Positions 1-8,801 of a stretch of 64,000 nt of DNA are shown piece by piece (position 1 is the first letter of the stretch; every line of letters starts with the position of its first letter). A program made the position numbers and the translations under genes. Under the pieces are notes generated by a model. That model was not told the DNA's origin. It did not search any database and was given only the letters and a program-made list of their open reading frames with translations. Source of the DNA: Pectinatus haikarae (GTDB taxonomy: Bacteria; Bacillota; Negativicutes; Selenomonadales; Selenomonadaceae); NCBI RefSeq assembly GCF_030813505.1, contig NZ_JAUSUE010000013.1, one strand, 5' to 3'.

Positions 1-8
1 ATGATAAA

Positions 9-49
9 AAGGCCTCCTCCTATGACTAGATTGTACCATAGAAGACCTT
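9..49 (-). terminator. Rho-independent terminator after the LevR-type gene
   Basis: Read on the minus strand, AAGGTCTTC and a following TATG pair with CATA and GAGGAGGCCTT (one 3-nt bulge, some G-U pairs), and the stem runs straight into TTTTT. It lies about 105 bases beyond the stop of the LevR-type gene. No coding sequence is supported in bases 1-154. Confidence 0.5.
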
Positions 50-154
50 ATGACTTCGAGTGGAAGTTTGTTTACAGAGATTTTTTCATAGGCTCGCTTC
101 CTTTATATATAGCAAATTCATCCATGTCCAAGACGTTCCAAGAAGATATCGATA

Positions 155-2872
155 TTATATCATGGACGCAATATAAGACAGTTCATCATTGTTCAGATCA
201 ATTCGAAGTATTCTCCCAAATACAAGCGATGCTTCCTTCACCTTAGCCAATTTTAACGGGTCGATCGTTCCCGCGAGATCGCTGTTATATTTTATATCGT
301 TATGTGTCACCTGCCGTTCCAGCGCACACCCTGTATGAACAACTATCTTCAATTTTTGAGCATTTGAAAACTCCGTGCCAAAACTTTTCTCCAGTTTTTC
401 AGTAAATTCCATCAATAAATTAATTACTTTATCCGGATTCAGATATAAAAGTATTTCATTCAATGAATCAGCGCATAAATGACGCAGGACCACATTGCCA
501 TTTTCTGTACCCTGCGGAACAAAACCAGTCCCCGGCAGCTGGCATAGCAACGCGTTATCCTTGCCGCTCAATATCGTTTCCAAGGGAATAAAGGGAGCCT
601 CTATCTGTGGATCCATAATACCGACTGAAGCCAGTATATTATATTTCTCCGATAATTTTTTTATATTTTCCTTCATATCATATATGCTTATGGGTATTAT
701 TTTAACATGCATAATTCCTGCATTGAGTAAAATATCCCGGATCATCTGTTTGAGTTTTTCGGCAGTTCCCTCACCGGAGCTGCAAATAGTAACTATTATG
801 TCGTTTTTTTCATTGTTTGACAGAATGGTACTGTCATCATACCCGCCGAAAGATTTCAATGAATCACAAACCGCCTGCAGCGTAATTCCTGCCATATCCA
901 CTTTGCGCATTGCTTCCAATACCAACGGAGTAGTAACCATGCTGATAGTCATTACCGATATATTAAGCTTTTCCTGTATCAGCGGCCCAAAATTGCATAA
1001 GGATCCCATATCCGCCATAAGCAGCAGCCCCTGACTGCAATTGATATGCCGCAATTTTTCTACTATGCGGTCAAGCATTTCATTAGGCCGGCATTCAAGG
1101 GGCATATCAAACGCAACAAGCTTCACTTTTGTTGCACTGAATAATTTGCGGGCAACATCACAAACAGAACTGGCTGTATAATTTCCATGCATCGCAACAG
1201 CAATAACAATTTTATCCGTTATATCTTCCTGCTTTAAAGACTGTAAAAGCATAGCAAAATATTCCGTTTCTGAGACAGCGATCTTGATATTATAATGATC
1301 TTCAATCATTTTTTTGATTTCCTGTGCCAGCTCGAACTCCAACGTAGAAGTATTTACCACCCCTGACAAAGAATTACGAAATTGCTTTTTTTCTTTATTA
1401 CGAGCAAATAAAGCACTTAAATGCAAGCCAAACGCATATAAAAATCTTTCCTTAGATATCAGATTTATTTTATCAGCCACTATATCAGCTACCTGCTGCG
1501 TAAAATCCACCATATCCGCATCGATTATTTTCAAAAGACGGTCATGCACGGATAATGTAACATTCTGTTTTTGTTTTATATAAAAATCCTTTAAATACGC
1601 ATTAACATCAGCGATCATTACCTGCTGCACTACATCATCCGCAATTCCTTCACCCTTTAAAATTTTCACCTTATTTTCTACCATTTGATAAAGATTGAAT
1701 TTCTCATCTTCAGCCTCTTTAGGCAGTTTTCCCTTGCTGTCAGGAGTAACATAAAACTCATTGCCTATTGTCGCCGAAATAGCGGCCATATCCTGTCTTT
1801 TAGTGCTCATAGCCAATATACCGGACTTTATTTGCTGCGGCAGTATATGATAATCTATTTCTATATATTTGCGGTTTTTTATATTGAGCAGCCCTTGCGC
1901 GCATAACAGCCTTATGTTGGATTCAAGCTGTCCGACATTTCCCGGGCCTATATTTCCGATCAAAGCCTTTATTGCGTCACCGCTTACCTTTATCGGTCTT
2001 TTTATGCAGCGCGATTCTTTTAAGAACAGCAGCTTTGTAATTTCCAGCTTTTCTTCTATAGGCCGTTCAGATAACGGTGGTATTTCAATAATATTCGGTA
2101 TTCTCCGTTTGAATGTTCTCGTCAGCACAGAATCGGGATCTTCTGTTGTCGCGCAGACAATAAGCACACGTGCTTTTCTTTCCCGCTTTGTTTCTCCCAA
2201 TCTGTTGAAGGTGCCCGTATCCATAAAATAGAATATCATTTCCTGCCCCTCCGGCGGCAGGCGATGAACTTCGTCAAGGAAAAGTACGCCCTCATCAGCT
2301 GATTCCATCAAACCGACAGCACTGGTATCCGCTCCGGTAAAAGCACCTTTAATGTGACCAAAAATATGTGATATCAAAAGTTGAGAATTATTGTAATAAT
2401 CAGCGCAGTTGAATGTTACAAAAGGGGCATTCTGCTTAAATCGCCCTGCCTCTCTTCCATATTCAAACATCATGTGGGCGAACAAAGTTTTTCCCACACC
2501 GGTCTGTCCCAAAATAAGAGTGTGGAGCCCGTCAGGTGGATATATTATAGCTGCTTTGGCTTGATCAATCTGTGCATTCAGGCTTGCTCCCACAAACTTA
2601 CTGAATACATTGGTCCGTTCATCATTACCCTTTACTTTTATTTTTTTCAGAGAATCTTTTACTTTACCGTCATTATAGAAATATAATACAGGTCTTCCCC
2701 TTGATTTTTCTATTTTTTTTTGTCTATAAAGTTCATTCAGCTCACGACTTACATTGCTGCGCAGAATATTTAAATGCTGCGCGATCTGAACAGCTGTTAG
2801 TCCTCTCTCCCTCAATGCACCCGTTTCATAAAGCTGTCTCATATAGGCATAAATTCGTTCGATACGTTTCAT
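155..2872 (-). CDS. LevR-type sigma-54-dependent activator with PTS regulation domains
   Basis: This 905-residue protein looks like a LevR-family activator of sigma-54 promoters, normally controlling a mannose-family PTS. An N-terminal helix-turn-helix (about 20-60) precedes an AAA+ module with Walker A GQTGVGKT (122-129), the sigma-54 contact loop GAFTGA (176-181) and Walker B FLDE (198-201). A PRD follows (FGLHLSALF, His near 483), then an EIIA-Man-like domain (AVAMHGNYTA, His near 562), an EIIB-Gat-like segment (ICSSGEG, about 690-790) and a C-terminal PRD (VHTGCALERQ, His near 845). Length is close to the usual 900-940, so it appears intact. Start chosen at ATG 2872 with GGAG upstream. 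Known family biology: PTS phosphorylation of PRD and EIIA histidines tunes activity. No mannose-family PTS operon lies in this window, so its target is probably to the left or elsewhere. Confidence 0.9.
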   Translation of the reverse strand: MKRIERIYAYMRQLYETGALRERGLTAVQIAQHLNILRSNVSRELNELYRQKKIEKSRGRPVLYFYNDGKVKDSLKKIKVKGNDERTNVFSKFVGASLNAQIDQAKAAIIYPPDGLHTLILGQTGVGKTLFAHMMFEYGREAGRFKQNAPFVTFNCADYYNNSQLLISHIFGHIKGAFTGADTSAVGLMESADEGVLFLDEVHRLPPEGQEMIFYFMDTGTFNRLGETKRERKARVLIVCATTEDPDSVLTRTFKRRIPNIIEIPPLSERPIEEKLEITKLLFLKESRCIKRPIKVSGDAIKALIGNIGPGNVGQLESNIRLLCAQGLLNIKNRKYIEIDYHILPQQIKSGILAMSTKRQDMAAISATIGNEFYVTPDSKGKLPKEAEDEKFNLYQMVENKVKILKGEGIADDVVQQVMIADVNAYLKDFYIKQKQNVTLSVHDRLLKIIDADMVDFTQQVADIVADKINLISKERFLYAFGLHLSALFARNKEKKQFRNSLSGVVNTSTLEFELAQEIKKMIEDHYNIKIAVSETEYFAMLLQSLKQEDITDKIVIAVAMHGNYTASSVCDVARKLFSATKVKLVAFDMPLECRPNEMLDRIVEKLRHINCSQGLLLMADMGSLCNFGPLIQEKLNISVMTISMVTTPLVLEAMRKVDMAGITLQAVCDSLKSFGGYDDSTILSNNEKNDIIVTICSSGEGTAEKLKQMIRDILLNAGIMHVKIIPISIYDMKENIKKLSEKYNILASVGIMDPQIEAPFIPLETILSGKDNALLCQLPGTGFVPQGTENGNVVLRHLCADSLNEILLYLNPDKVINLLMEFTEKLEKSFGTEFSNAQKLKIVVHTGCALERQVTHNDIKYNSDLAGTIDPLKLAKVKEASLVFGRILRIDLNNDELSYIASMI

Positions 2873-2990
2873 AATGTAAACTCCAATATAATTATTTTGT
2901 GCCTTCTTCCAAAATAAACACCGTGAAATAAGTTGTTTAATGTAAAATGACCTGCAAAAAATTTCATCAACATTTTGATAAAAGTTTTAT

Positions 2991-3923
2991 CTATAAATAT
3001 TCAATTCTATTGCGTCCATTACTTTTCGCCATATACATTGCCGCATCCGCATCTTTTTTAATGTCCTCTATTGTTTTATGATGCGGCTTGTTGGCAGAAA
3101 TACCGATACTGACAGTAACAGTAACAATTATTTCTTCCGCATCAAACTTTGATTGCTCAATGTATGTTCGTATTTTTTCCGCCAGGGCAACTGCACCATA
3201 GCAATCAGTCTGCGGCAAATAGACTGCAATTTCTTCTCCGCCGACTCTGCCTACAATATCACTTTTTCTGCAATTTTCTACTATACATTCTGCCACTCTC
3301 TTTAAAACTATGTCACCGACTGCATGTCCATATGTATCGTTTACTTTTTTAAAATAATCTATATCAATAAACATGACAGAGAACGGAGTATTTTCCCGTC
3401 GTGCCAGATTTATCAATTTATTGCATATTTGACAATAAGAACTCTTATTAAGCAGATTTGTCAACCCATCGCGCGAAGCCAAATATTTCAATTTCTTATT
3501 CAATTCAGCGAGTTTATGTTCAGTATCTTTGTTTTCTGTAATATCCGTCAATACTACTAATTCTGCAAATGCATAACCCGATTCATTTCGCAGAGGTGTG
3601 ACACTTACTTTATAAATTTTATCATTGATAACTAATTCGTGTGTCGGGACCGTTTTATTCTGATCAAAAAGTTTAAAGTCACGTTCTATATTTTGTGCGC
3701 CTTCCGGACTCATTTCAGAGACCTTACGCCCCGCCAGATCTTGGACCTTAGGATTATTAACAGCTACCAATGCCTGGCTGTTTAATATATGGTCTCCTTT
3801 TCTATCTACCAGCACGACCGATACAGGAATAGCCGCAAATAACTGTTCGAGTGTGATAATTTCTCCGCCCACTTCAATTAAGTTTTTTTTATTTTTATAC
3901 TTATCCGCCCCCAGGCTCACCAT
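2991..3923 (-). CDS. PAS-GGDEF diguanylate cyclase
   Basis: Predicted soluble cyclic-di-GMP synthase. An N-terminal PAS-like sensor (AAIPVSVVLVDRKG onward, about 100 residues) is joined by a short helical linker to a GGDEF domain containing DGLTNLLNK and FIDIDYFKKVND. The active-site loop reads GGEEI instead of GGDEF or GGEEF, a conservative change usually compatible with activity. An RxxD inhibitory site (RKSD) sits five residues before it, so product feedback is expected. No membrane segment is visible. The frame stays open to a TTG at 3998, but that codon has no ribosome binding site and lies beside a TATAAT-like box. ATG 3923, preceded by GGTGA, is preferred (310 residues). It probably forms a single-gene unit; its signal is unknown. 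Confidence 0.85.
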   Translation of the reverse strand: MVSLGADKYKNKKNLIEVGGEIITLEQLFAAIPVSVVLVDRKGDHILNSQALVAVNNPKVQDLAGRKVSEMSPEGAQNIERDFKLFDQNKTVPTHELVINDKIYKVSVTPLRNESGYAFAELVVLTDITENKDTEHKLAELNKKLKYLASRDGLTNLLNKSSYCQICNKLINLARRENTPFSVMFIDIDYFKKVNDTYGHAVGDIVLKRVAECIVENCRKSDIVGRVGGEEIAVYLPQTDCYGAVALAEKIRTYIEQSKFDAEEIIVTVTVSIGISANKPHHKTIEDIKKDADAAMYMAKSNGRNRIEYL

Positions 3924-4111
3924 CCAGTCACCAGCTTTCAATAATTTATTAGAAAACGTTATAAGACGATTATAATACTTTCGAATGACTCTAAGCAATG
4001 GCTATTATAATGAAACTGTTATTCTTCACATCTTCGGTACTGCCTTGCAGAGTGAATCGCGCAAATACTCCAGAATAATAAAACTAAGATTTTCTGTACC
4101 TTGAGCAAACA

Positions 4112-4189
4112 GATATTTAAATCTGAGCATAACAAAAAACTGTCGTTCTGTAACTCGACAGTTTTTTGTTATGCTCAGATTTAAATATC
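4112..4189. repeat. Perfect 34-bp inverted repeat with 10-nt loop
   Basis: The arms 4112-4145 and 4156-4189 are exact reverse complements over 34 bases. The inner part (AAAAAACTGTCG, loop, CGACAGTTTTTT) is a bidirectional intrinsic terminator that suits the end of the minus-strand dehydrogenase gene. The outer 22 base pairs, containing TATTTAAATCTGAGCATAAC, go well beyond what termination needs. The rest of 3924-4233 shows no gene. Confidence 0.8.
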
Positions 4190-4233
4190 ATTATTTGACT
4201 GAATAAACCACAATTAATGCTTCACAAATTTGC

Positions 4234-5268
4234 TTAATCCAAGACCAATGAAAAGTCCTTTTTAATTTCTGCAATACTGACAGGTCTGTTTTTTTCGACC
4301 GATTTTTTTGCGGCAAGTCCTATAAGAACCGGCTGCAAACCATCATTTGCATTTACTGCCGTTGGTGTGTCATTACATATTGCATCAACAAATGAATTTA
4401 TTTCAGCAGCATATGCCAGCATATACCGTTCGAGGAAAAAATACATTGGCTTTTCACTTAATACACCATCCTGATTGCTTATGACAGCTGAAGAATTGCT
4501 GTCATTACCGATGGAGATCGCACCTTTTGTACCAAACACTTCAGCCCGCTGATCATATCCATAGACAGCCTGACGGCAATTATCAATCACTGCGGTGGCA
4601 CCATTTGCCAGTTTCATCGTAATTACAGCTGTATCTATATCACCTGCTTTGCCGATTTCAGGATCAACTGTCACAGAGCCGACAGCAAATACTTCTTCCA
4701 CTTCACTGCCAGATAAATAACGGACCATATCAAAATCATGTATCGTCATATCCAGAAAAATACCGCCCGATACTTTCACATACTCTATAGGAGGAGCTTC
4801 CGGATCACGAGACGTTATTTTTATTATCTGCTGCTTACCGATCTTCCCTGCTTCTACTGCATCTTTTATTGCTCTAAAATTATGATCGAAACGGCGATTA
4901 AATCCTACTTGATATTTCAATCCCGATTTTTCCACAGTATCCAATACTTTTCTTATTTTTTTCACATCATGGTCAATAGGCTTTTCACAAAATACGTGTT
5001 TTCCCGCATTTATCGCTTCAATAGATATGGGGGAATGCGTATCCGTTGATGAGCAGATAAGAACTGCATTTATTTCAGCATCTGCCAATATCTTTTTATA
5101 ATCTGTGTAAACATTTTCAATCCCCAATGATGCAGCCCATTTTTTACCATTATCATTTAAAAACGGGTCCGCAACAGCTTTTATTTTCGCGTTTTTTACA
5201 AATTTGGTAATACTTTCTCCATGAACTCGGCCAATACGTCCTATGCCAATAATACCAATATTTACCAT
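4234..5268 (-). CDS. iolG: Inositol 2-dehydrogenase (Gfo/Idh/MocA family)
   Basis: NAD-dependent oxidation of myo-inositol (possibly other inositols) to an inosose is the likely reaction. The 344-residue protein starts with a Rossmann motif (GIIGIGRIGRVHG, 5-17), carries the family signature CEKP (EKP at 95-97), and has FLDMTIHDFD (171-180) with the catalytic His/Asp region typical of proteobacterial-type IolG. DQRAEVFGTKG fits the C-terminal sheet domain. Start ATG 5268 has AGGTGAT five bases upstream. It is 73 bases downstream of the EIIA-like gene on the same strand and probably co-transcribed with it. It differs clearly from the two Bacillus-type IolG copies at 12.7 and 41.1 kb, so the exact isomer preference is open. 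Confidence 0.82.
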   Translation of the reverse strand: MVNIGIIGIGRIGRVHGESITKFVKNAKIKAVADPFLNDNGKKWAASLGIENVYTDYKKILADAEINAVLICSSTDTHSPISIEAINAGKHVFCEKPIDHDVKKIRKVLDTVEKSGLKYQVGFNRRFDHNFRAIKDAVEAGKIGKQQIIKITSRDPEAPPIEYVKVSGGIFLDMTIHDFDMVRYLSGSEVEEVFAVGSVTVDPEIGKAGDIDTAVITMKLANGATAVIDNCRQAVYGYDQRAEVFGTKGAISIGNDSNSSAVISNQDGVLSEKPMYFFLERYMLAYAAEINSFVDAICNDTPTAVNANDGLQPVLIGLAAKKSVEKNRPVSIAEIKKDFSLVLD

Positions 5269-5341
5269 TTATATCACCTGATTAATAAATTTTAGAATCT
5301 TTTTCAGAAACAATTTTCAATATATCTCGCTGACAACTCTG

Positions 5342-5653
5342 TTACGTGCGCAGTTCACGATAGATATCGATCATTTGTTCTATCAGTTTTTTATTAAGTA
5401 TAGCATTATTCACATACCCTTGTGCATGTATCAGCAGTACGGACAGTTCATTTTTAACTCCATTCGCTTCATCTTTAATAAGATTTGTCTGCAATTCATG
5501 CGCTTTGAGAAGTAACTCATCAGCTTCTCCCAAAATTTTTTCAGCAGCTCCAAAATCAGCTTTTTTTGCATCTTCCAGGGCTTTAAACTGTAAAGCTTGC
5601 GCATCACCTGCAGAAGCAATCATACTATATGCCATTTGTGTAATATTGGACAT
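5342..5653 (-). CDS. Orphan PTS EIIA, lactose/cellobiose family, degenerate active site
   Basis: A 103-residue all-helical protein matching the EIIA-Lac/Chb family: an early AGDA, AHELQTNLIKDEANG (51-65) and the active-site region LLIHAQGYVNNA (73-84). The phosphorylatable His76 is kept. The usual HxQDH pattern reads HAQGY, so the metal-binding Asp and the following His are replaced by Gly79 and Tyr80. No EIIB or EIIC of this family is in the window, and the next gene on the strand is an inositol dehydrogenase 73 bases away. Start ATG 5653 has AAGGAGATG upstream. It could be a regulatory relic sensing PTS state or could serve a PTS encoded elsewhere. The family call is firm; the function is not. 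Confidence 0.8.
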   Translation of the reverse strand: MSNITQMAYSMIASAGDAQALQFKALEDAKKADFGAAEKILGEADELLLKAHELQTNLIKDEANGVKNELSVLLIHAQGYVNNAILNKKLIEQMIDIYRELRT

Positions 5654-5718
5654 AATTCAACTCATCTCCTTGATTAAATATTTTATTTTTGGTTAAATAA
5701 TGATTAACTATTGAATAT

Positions 5719-5747
5719 AAAATAGCATTATATATAGTAATTGTCAA
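5719..5747 (-). promoter_or_regulatory. Sigma-A type promoter for the EIIA-dehydrogenase unit
   Basis: On the minus strand a TTGACA (5747-5742) is followed by 17 bases and TATTTT (5724-5719). It sits about 65 bases upstream of the EIIA start, in the AT-rich divergent region 5654-5933. Confidence 0.55.
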
Positions 5748-5777
5748 TAAAAATAATAATATTTTGAAATAAAACAA

Positions 5778-5836
5778 TTGACTAAATAACGTTTATATAA
5801 TAATATTATTATCATAAAATCATCATAATATTATTA
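5778..5836 (+). promoter_or_regulatory. Promoter and candidate iol operator upstream of iolA
   Basis: TTGACT (5778-5783), a 17-base spacer and TAATAT (5801-5806) form a good promoter. CATCATAATATTATTA at 5821-5836 resembles the motif seen upstream of the GntP gene, the iol operon and iolH, centred on ATAATATTAT. The region is extremely AT-rich, so the operator call depends on the cross-site comparison. Confidence 0.5.
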
Positions 5837-5933
5837 TAATATAACTATATAGATTTCATAGTACAGTCATTTATATGTAATAATTATATACTTGTAGATG
5901 ATTTTATTCATAAATTTACGGGAGGTCCTAAAA

Positions 5934-7448
5934 ATGTCAACACAAAGACTAAAATATTTTGTAGATGGTCAATTTAAAGATTCCGTATCAACCAAAATAG
6001 TTGATGTTTACGATCCGAGCACAGGTAATGTACTAGCGCAAATGCCCTGCTGCACAGAAGATGAAGTAAACGAGGCAGTGTCTGCGGCAAAGAAAGCATT
6101 TATCTCCTGGTCGATGACAGCTCCATCGAAAAGAGCAGCCATCATGTTCAAAGTTAAACAATTACTTGACAGTCACTTGGATGAGTTGACCATGCTGGTT
6201 GCCAAAGAAAATGGCAAATGCTGGTCGGAAGCAAAAGGGGATGTACTCAAAGCGATTGAGCCTACCGAATTAGCCTGCGGCATTCCTTCACTTCTTGCCA
6301 GTGAAGGGGAAGCATTATTCGACGCGTCCCGAGGTTATGATACTATTCGTTATCGCGAACCATTAGGTGTTTTTGCCGGTATTGCTCCGTTCAATTTTCC
6401 TGCAATGATTCCAATGGGCTGGATGACACCAATGTGTGTTGCCTGCGGTAATACAATAGTATTAAAAGTTTCCAGCAACACCCCGATGACTTCTTTAAGA
6501 ATAGCCGAATTATACAAAGAAGCCGGCATTCCCGACGGCGTGGTAAATATAGTTCCCTGTACGCGCAATGAAGCCGAAATGCTTCTTTCTCACCCTGACA
6601 TAAAAGGAATTACTTTTGTCGGTACAACTGGAGTGGGACTTCATATTTACTCAGAAGCCGCAAAATCCGGCAAACGTGTTCAGGCGCTGTGTGAAGCAAA
6701 AAATCATGCTCTTGTCCTGGAAGACGCCCCTATTGAAAGAACGGCAGCAAGCATCATCAACGCAGCATACGGCTGTGCAGGCGAACGTTGTATGGCTCTG
6801 CCTGTGGTAGTAGTACAGTCAAGCATAGCTGACAAATTAGTCGAATCAATAGCAGAAAAAGCGAAAAAAATGAAAATCGGTCCCGCCTATGACAAAACCA
6901 GTAAGCTTGGACCTGTTATAGACGAAAAACACCGTCAGCATATTATTCAATGGATAGAAAAGGGTCTTGACGAAGGAGCAAAGATGGTCCTCGATGGACG
7001 AAATGTCACCGTACCGGGCTATGAAAAAGGATTTTATCTTGGCCCCACGGTCTTAGATCACGTAACGGATAAAATGACTGTCGGACAAAGAGAAATTTTT
7101 GGTCCTGTTCTGTGCATAAAACGGTGTAAAGATTTTGAAGAAGGCCTGGCAATAATGAATAATAATCCTTTTGCCAATGGTTCTGCCATTTTCACCCAGA
7201 ATGGCCACTTCGCAAGAGAATTTGCCCGGCGCACAGACGGCGGCATGGTTGGAATAAATGTCGGTATCCCTGTGCCGGTCGGGATGTTCCCCTTCAACGG
7301 ACATAAACAGTCCTTCTTTGGTGATCTTCACTGTCTGGGCCGTGACGGAGTCAGATTCTATACAGAAAGCAAAGTTGTAACTTCCCGCTGGTTTGACGAA
7401 GAAGCAAAAAAGGAAAAAGAAGTTTCCACATGGGACGGAACTATCTGA
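5934..7448 (+). CDS. iolA: Methylmalonate/malonate-semialdehyde dehydrogenase (CoA-acylating)
   Basis: Last step of inositol catabolism: malonate semialdehyde, CoA and NAD+ give acetyl-CoA, CO2 and NADH. The 504-residue protein has the aldehyde dehydrogenase fold with APFNFPAM (oxyanion Asn 154), GITFVGTTGVG, and the nucleophile Cys286 in AAYGCAGERCMA. The EAKNH segment replaces the ELGGK of ordinary aldehyde dehydrogenases, as in the CoA-acylating semialdehyde subfamily. The open frame runs back to 5898, but ATG 5934 is directly preceded by GGGAGGT and begins the conserved N terminus. The gene is separated from the main iol operon by 12 kb, with its own promoter and a following terminator. 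It may also act on methylmalonate semialdehyde. Confidence 0.93.
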   Translation: MSTQRLKYFVDGQFKDSVSTKIVDVYDPSTGNVLAQMPCCTEDEVNEAVSAAKKAFISWSMTAPSKRAAIMFKVKQLLDSHLDELTMLVAKENGKCWSEAKGDVLKAIEPTELACGIPSLLASEGEALFDASRGYDTIRYREPLGVFAGIAPFNFPAMIPMGWMTPMCVACGNTIVLKVSSNTPMTSLRIAELYKEAGIPDGVVNIVPCTRNEAEMLLSHPDIKGITFVGTTGVGLHIYSEAAKSGKRVQALCEAKNHALVLEDAPIERTAASIINAAYGCAGERCMALPVVVVQSSIADKLVESIAEKAKKMKIGPAYDKTSKLGPVIDEKHRQHIIQWIEKGLDEGAKMVLDGRNVTVPGYEKGFYLGPTVLDHVTDKMTVGQREIFGPVLCIKRCKDFEEGLAIMNNNPFANGSAIFTQNGHFAREFARRTDGGMVGINVGIPVPVGMFPFNGHKQSFFGDLHCLGRDGVRFYTESKVVTSRWFDEEAKKEKEVSTWDGTI

Positions 7449-7492
7449 GCAGTCTGCTTATCATTAAATAAATTTTTCAATTTGATATTGCT

Positions 7493-7546
7493 GAAAAATT
7501 ACGTTCGATGAAATTTTGATTTTATTGAACGTAATTTTTCTGTAAT
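7493..7546 (+). terminator. Intrinsic terminator after iolA
   Basis: Perfect 14-bp arms GAAAAATTACGTTC (7493-7506) and GAACGTAATTTTTC (7527-7540), ending in a T-rich tract. It separates iolA from the alcohol dehydrogenase gene. Confidence 0.7.
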
Positions 7547-7593
7547 ATAGAACTCAATAAAATATTAATATTTATACATAGAAGGTGTTTTAT

Positions 7594-8688
7594 TTGAAGG
7601 CAGTCATTTATGAAGGCAATGGCACTATGAAAGAAAAAAACGTTGACTTGCCAATATTGGAAAACAACGAACTGTTGTTGAAAGTACAGGCCTGCGGTAT
7701 TTGCAGCAGCGACCTGAGAACTCTTTTATATGGAAGTCGTTCCGTCGTACCGCCTGTAGTGCTGGGGCATGAGATTGCCGGTGAAATAGTTGATAAAACC
7801 TTACGGGGAACAGAATATAATCTGGGCCAAAGAGTAATCGTATCTCCTGCAATAGGATGCGGACGATGTATATTTTGCAGAACAGGTCAACAGAACCATT
7901 GCAATGACGTCAGGAAAATAGCCAGTCATTATAATGGAGGATTTGCGGAATATATAAAAATACCCGCTCAAGCGATATACGGAGGCAACATAAATATCAT
8001 ACCAAAAAATATTGATTATCTTGAAGCCTCTTTATCAGAACCTTTGGCCTGTGTGATAAACGGTCAAGAAAATCTGAATATCGGTCCCGACGACACGGTT
8101 GCCGTGATTGGCGCAGGCCCTCTCGGTCTTTTGCACGCAGAAGCTGCCAGACTAAGCGGTGCAAAAAAAATTCTGCTTATCAACAGGAGCTCGAAACGCT
8201 TAAAACTAGCAGAATCATTTCATTATGATGCCTATATTGATCTATCAGCCGAAGATGGAATAAAAGCAGTAAATGATATGACTGATGGAAAAGGCGCGAA
8301 TGTCGTCATTGTAACAGTAAGTTCAGCACAAGCAGTGGAAATGGGAGTAAATATGGCATCGCACATGGGGAGAGTATGCCTGTTCAGCGGTTTTCCTTAC
8401 GATAAATCAAAAAACAAACTGGATCTTAATATTGTTCATTATCGTCAGATAACTCTGTACGGAGTATTTTCCTCTGCACCCAGACATAATGAAGCGGCAC
8501 TGAATTTGATCACAGACGGAAAAATTAATATCAAAAAAATTATTACGCACATTGTCTCCCTCAGCAAAATAGACAGTGGTTTTGATATTGTCCGGGCACA
8601 TGACGGACTAAAAGTTATTGTTGTGCCGGATATGGAGGATTTACAGGAAGATATAAAGAATTATTCCAGTGCAAAGATTATTGTCTGA
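7594..8688 (+). CDS. Zinc-dependent medium-chain alcohol/polyol dehydrogenase
   Basis: A 364-residue MDR-superfamily NAD(P)-dependent dehydrogenase, most like sorbitol/threonine dehydrogenases. Catalytic zinc ligands are in GICSSD and GHEIAGEIV plus EPLACV. The structural zinc site is a four-cysteine cluster (CGRCIFCRTGQQNHC). The Rossmann segment is GAGPLGLLHAEAARLSGA. A GTG at 7585 is in frame, but TTG 7594 sits at the right distance from AGAAGG and gives the usual MKAVIYEGNG start. It lies between iolA and a sugar-binding protein gene, so a polyol or cyclitol substrate is plausible. The sequence alone does not settle which, or whether it takes part in inositol use. Confidence 0.85.
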   Translation: MKAVIYEGNGTMKEKNVDLPILENNELLLKVQACGICSSDLRTLLYGSRSVVPPVVLGHEIAGEIVDKTLRGTEYNLGQRVIVSPAIGCGRCIFCRTGQQNHCNDVRKIASHYNGGFAEYIKIPAQAIYGGNINIIPKNIDYLEASLSEPLACVINGQENLNIGPDDTVAVIGAGPLGLLHAEAARLSGAKKILLINRSSKRLKLAESFHYDAYIDLSAEDGIKAVNDMTDGKGANVVIVTVSSAQAVEMGVNMASHMGRVCLFSGFPYDKSKNKLDLNIVHYRQITLYGVFSSAPRHNEAALNLITDGKINIKKIITHIVSLSKIDSGFDIVRAHDGLKVIVVPDMEDLQEDIKNYSSAKIIV

Positions 8689-8758
8689 TTCTATCTATGA
8701 TCTTAGTCAGATAATATATTAAAAATACTAATTATTTTCAATATACTAATAATATTAT

Positions 8759-8774
8759 ACAGTATTATTACTGT
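8759..8774. promoter_or_regulatory. Palindrome upstream of the binding-protein gene
   Basis: ACAGTATTATTACTGT is a palindrome with arms ACAGTA/TACTGT and a 4-base centre. It lies 28 bases before the binding-protein start and just downstream of an AATAATATTAT tract that resembles the iol operator core. It is a candidate operator only. Confidence 0.35.
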
Positions 8775-8801
8775 AAATGATTATACAAACAGAAGGGATT
8801 G

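Noticed and set aside
1..246. 81-codon plus-strand frame at the left edge
   Set aside because: It overlaps the end of the LevR-type gene and a minus-strand terminator, has no ribosome site before its ATG, and resembles no family.
5795..5845. Repeated TAATATTATTAT tracts as a possible CRISPR or tandem array
   Set aside because: They are irregular A/T runs in a divergent promoter region, without regular repeat and spacer lengths.
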